6,732 nt of DNA from Desulfobacterales bacterium (GTDB taxonomy: Bacteria > Desulfobacterota > Desulfobacteria > Desulfobacterales > JAFDCJ01), in assembly GCA_020345785.1 (NCBI GenBank), contig CP070771.1, forward strand, positions 1,278,397 to 1,285,128. The letters are read 5' to 3'. This document shows positions 4,686-6,732 of this stretch, piece after piece. The position numbers were made by a program, and so were the translations under genes. Each line of letters starts with the position of its first letter. Within the stretch, counting starts at the first letter, position 1. The notes under the pieces are model-generated. The model was not told the origin of the DNA and did no database searches. It worked only from the letters and a program-made list of their open reading frames with translations.

Positions 4686-6341
4686 TTAAAATTCAACAAT
4701 ACTGGGTGTATACTCCTGCGGGGGCTCAAAACCTAGAGCTTTCAGGCAGGTTGCGGCTATGCTGCTAATTCCCAAATCGGGATGACCCGCCAGTCTCATC
4801 TTCACCCTGCCGGTTGGTTCATATATGTAAACCGGCACCGGATTCAGCGAGTGGGCTGTCTTTGGTTTCGGTTTTCCGGTTTGCTCATCGCGCACTATTT
4901 CGCCGGACTTTTTATCCCGCTGATACATGTCATCGGAATTTCCATGGTCTGCCGTAACGATAAGGATTCCGTTTGCCTTTTTTACAGCCTCTAGCAGCCG
5001 GGCGACGCACAAATCTACAGTTTCCACCGCGATTTCAACTGCCTCGGGTACGCCGGTATGTCCAACCATATCACCGTTGGCGTAATTGAGCCGGATGAAG
5101 TTGTATTTCCCTCCTTGAATGGCTTCAACCACCTTATCGGTTATCTCGGCGGCTTTCATCCAGGGGCGCTCTTCATAGGGAACGATATCAGATGGAATTT
5201 CAATATAATCCTCCAATGATTCGTCAAACTTGCCGGACCGGTTGCCATTAAAGAAATAAGTGACATGGCCGAATTTTTGGGTCTCACTGATGGCCAGTTG
5301 CTTGATACCCGCGTGGACGAGATACTCCCCCATGGTACGATCGATACCCGGTGGAGGTACCAGATACTTTTTCGGTATCAGCGCATCACCGTCGTATTGC
5401 ATCATGCCGGCATATTTTACTTTCAGCCTGGGACCGCGAGGAAATTTGTCGAAATCATCATTTTCAAATGCCATGCTCATCTCAATGGCTCTGTCCCCCC
5501 GGAAATTGAAATAAATAACGCTGTCGTTTTCAGTTATCGGCCCCAGCGGTTGTCCGTCGCGGGCGATGACAAAGGGAGGGAGATCCTGATCGATAACCTT
5601 CGGATTCTCCCGCCGCAACGTGCCGATCGCTTCGTCGGCGCTCCCAAAGTTTCTACCTTCGCCTAAGACATGTGTTTTCCAGCCCAGTTCCACCATTTTC
5701 CAATTGGCTTGATAACGGTCCATGGTTATTTTCATGCGGCCGCCGCCGGATGCAATGGCAAAGTCGATGCTGCTGTCTTTTTTCAGCGCTGCCAAAAAAT
5801 TTTCAAGTCGGTTGACATATTCCAATGCCGACGCAGGTGGTACATCCCTTCCGTCTAAAAGGATGTGCACGTAAGCTCTTTTTACCCCTTGCGCTTTGGC
5901 CTCGGTCAAGAGCGCTTCCAGGTGGTCGATATGGCTGTGAACGTTGCCGTCCGACAAAAGACCGATAAAATGAAGACTGGAATCATGACTGTTGACGTTG
6001 TCGATCAGTTCCTTCCAGACCGCCCCCTCGAAAAGGGTTCTTTTTTCAATTGCATTATTTACCAGGCTGGCACCCTGCTCAAAAACCCGGCCGCAACCGA
6101 TGGCATTATGACCAATTTCGCTGTTGCCCATATCATCATCAGTCGGCATACCAACCGCGGTTCCATGTGCTTTCAGCTTGGAAAAAAGGCTATTGCGTGA
6201 AAGCCAATCCAAGGTGGGGGTATTTGCTTTGCGAACAATATCGCCTTCTTCATACTTCCCGATTCCGACTCCATCCAGAATGGCCAGAACCACCGGACCC
6301 TCCGGACCTGTAAAATTTTTGTTTTTCTTCAACCGTTCCAT
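4686..6341 (-). CDS. gpmI: 2,3-bisphosphoglycerate-independent phosphoglycerate mutase
   Basis: Interconverts 3-phosphoglycerate and 2-phosphoglycerate in glycolysis and gluconeogenesis, in the cytoplasm, using two metal ions (typically Mn2+) and a phosphoserine intermediate. At 551 residues it belongs to the alkaline-phosphatase superfamily. The catalytic S74 lies in MGNSEIGHNA. Metal ligands by alignment with the Bacillus enzyme are D23 (LDGVGIG), S74, D424 and H428 (NGDMVGHTG), D465/H466 (TADHGN) and H497 (TAHSLNPVP). Substrate-binding motifs are HSH (135-137), DGRD (163-166), MDRY (207-210), FRGDR (280-284) and SETQKFGHVTYFFNG (352-366). The protein is longer than the roughly 510-residue norm, partly through a charged loop at about 471-494 between H466 and H497. 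The ATG start has a good AGGAG 6 nt upstream. It is transcribed divergently from the gene at 6673; the gap to the signalling genes suggests a separate unit. Identity is very secure. Confidence 0.98.
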   Translation of the reverse strand: MERLKKNKNFTGPEGPVVLAILDGVGIGKYEEGDIVRKANTPTLDWLSRNSLFSKLKAHGTAVGMPTDDDMGNSEIGHNAIGCGRVFEQGASLVNNAIEKRTLFEGAVWKELIDNVNSHDSSLHFIGLLSDGNVHSHIDHLEALLTEAKAQGVKRAYVHILLDGRDVPPASALEYVNRLENFLAALKKDSSIDFAIASGGGRMKITMDRYQANWKMVELGWKTHVLGEGRNFGSADEAIGTLRRENPKVIDQDLPPFVIARDGQPLGPITENDSVIYFNFRGDRAIEMSMAFENDDFDKFPRGPRLKVKYAGMMQYDGDALIPKKYLVPPPGIDRTMGEYLVHAGIKQLAISETQKFGHVTYFFNGNRSGKFDESLEDYIEIPSDIVPYEERPWMKAAEITDKVVEAIQGGKYNFIRLNYANGDMVGHTGVPEAVEIAVETVDLCVARLLEAVKKANGILIVTADHGNSDDMYQRDKKSGEIVRDEQTGKPKPKTAHSLNPVPVYIYEPTGRVKMRLAGHPDLGISSIAATCLKALGFEPPQEYTPSIVEF

Positions 6342-6447
6342 GGTCTGCTCCTGTAAATAAGATCAGCTTTTTTGTCTGGACATCTAAACCCCGCTTCATA
6401 TTGGACACGAATGAAACGGTATCGCGGCCGACCGATAATAAAGAATA

Positions 6448-6475
6448 AATATAGGATGTTTGCTGCGAAAAGCAA
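6448..6475 (-). promoter_or_regulatory. Candidate sigma-70 promoter for gpmI
   Basis: On the minus strand, TTGCTT (6475-6470) and TATATT (6453-6448) are separated by 16 nt, about 107 nt upstream of the gpmI ATG. The -35 box and spacer overlap an inverted repeat, TTTGCT (6459-6464) with AGCAAA (6471-6476), that could be an operator. The match is moderate and the call is inference. Confidence 0.4.
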
Positions 6476-6508
6476 ATATCAAATTTGAATATTCACCGCA
6501 TCAGGTTG

Positions 6509-6541
6509 TTGCGTGCTTTTGAAAATGAGTTATAGTATAAC
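6509..6541 (+). promoter_or_regulatory. Candidate promoter of the rightward gene, with palindrome over the -10 box
   Basis: TTGCGT (6509-6514) and TATAGT (6531-6536) are 16 nt apart, about 137 nt upstream of the ATG at 6673. The -10 box lies within the palindrome GTTATA-G-TATAAC (6529-6541), which also presents a TATAAC-like box on both strands. The palindrome could be a repressor site or the natural symmetry of an AT-rich box. Confidence 0.35.
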
Positions 6542-6632
6542 CTAACCAATCAGCTGCAAAAATTCCTTGCAATATCCATTTGAAACATTTAATTTTACTA
6601 AATTTTTCCAATCATAAATTCATGCAGCAGCC

Positions 6633-6648
6633 CCCCGACCGATCGGGG
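6633..6648 (+). other. Hairpin in the leader of the rightward gene
   Basis: CCCCGA (6633-6638) pairs with TCGGGG (6643-6648) around a 4-nt loop, ending 24 nt before the ATG at 6673. No T-run follows, so it is not an intrinsic terminator. It sits just upstream of the Shine-Dalgarno region and might affect translation or RNA stability. Confidence 0.4.
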
Positions 6649-6672
6649 TGAGAATTGAAGAGGACACACCAA

Positions 6673-6732
6673 ATGTATTCGAAACACTTGAAAGTAATCG
6701 TATGGGTCGTATTTCTGGTGCTGTGCCTGAGC
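6673..6732 (+). CDS. N-terminus of an exported or membrane protein, 3' end outside window
   Basis: Only the first 20 codons are present. They begin MYSKHLKVIVWVVF, with two lysines and a histidine followed by a hydrophobic run (residues 8-19), as in a signal peptide or a first membrane anchor. A cysteine at residue 18 follows L-V-L and could be a lipobox cysteine, but too little is visible to decide. The purine-rich GAAGAGGA, 8 nt upstream of the ATG, serves as Shine-Dalgarno. The gene is divergent from gpmI and shares its intergenic control region. Its function cannot be assigned. Confidence 0.7.
   Translation, partial: MYSKHLKVIVWVVFLVLCLS

Noticed and set aside
5265..6360. Several plus-strand ORFs of 60-130 codons across the gpmI region
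   Set aside because: All are antisense shadows of gpmI, which has all catalytic motifs across its full length.

Overview
The window looks like chromosomal DNA of a Gram-negative bacterium of moderate GC content, plausibly an uncultured deltaproteobacterium (Desulfobacterota, Desulfobacterales-like). That placement is an inference from gene style (REC-HDOD and REC-HPt signalling proteins, a long form of independent phosphoglycerate mutase, many degenerate heptanucleotide repeats) and was not tested by any search. No rRNA, tRNA, CRISPR array, transposase or phage gene is visible.

Layout, left to right. Positions 1-1133 (minus) hold the first 377 codons of a secreted sugar-type ABC transporter substrate-binding protein, whose 3' end lies outside the window. 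Positions 1134-2055 are a long intergenic stretch. It contains a leader with two Shine-Dalgarno-like motifs and a pair of possible LacI-family operator half-matches, a doubtful 49-codon ORF, and a roughly 210-bp inverted pair of heptanucleotide arrays. Positions 2056-4319 (minus) carry two overlapping signalling genes, a REC-HPt protein followed by a REC-HDOD protein, joined by a 4-nt GTGA overlap. Positions 4320-4685 are intergenic and contain a nested inverted repeat. Positions 4686-6341 (minus) encode cofactor-independent phosphoglycerate mutase (gpmI) with all metal ligands present. Positions 6342-6672 form a divergent promoter region, and a plus-strand gene with a hydrophobic N-terminus begins at 6673 and runs off the right edge.

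How the genes relate. The two signalling genes are almost certainly co-transcribed and translationally coupled. The HPt domain could relay phosphate between a kinase encoded elsewhere and the receivers of one or both proteins, with the HDOD domain as output; this is inference. gpmI is a housekeeping glycolytic gene, and the substrate-binding protein probably heads a sugar-uptake operon continuing to the left.

The most unusual feature is a run of about 18 degenerate heptanucleotides at 3939-4070, lying in frame inside the receiver domain of the REC-HPt gene. It adds about 45 charged, low-complexity residues between helix 3 and strand 4 while leaving every phosphorylation residue intact. A second heptamer array, with a different unit and arranged as two inverted arms, sits in the intergenic region at 1725-1935. 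Together they suggest that heptamer-array formation is active in this genome and can enter coding sequence.
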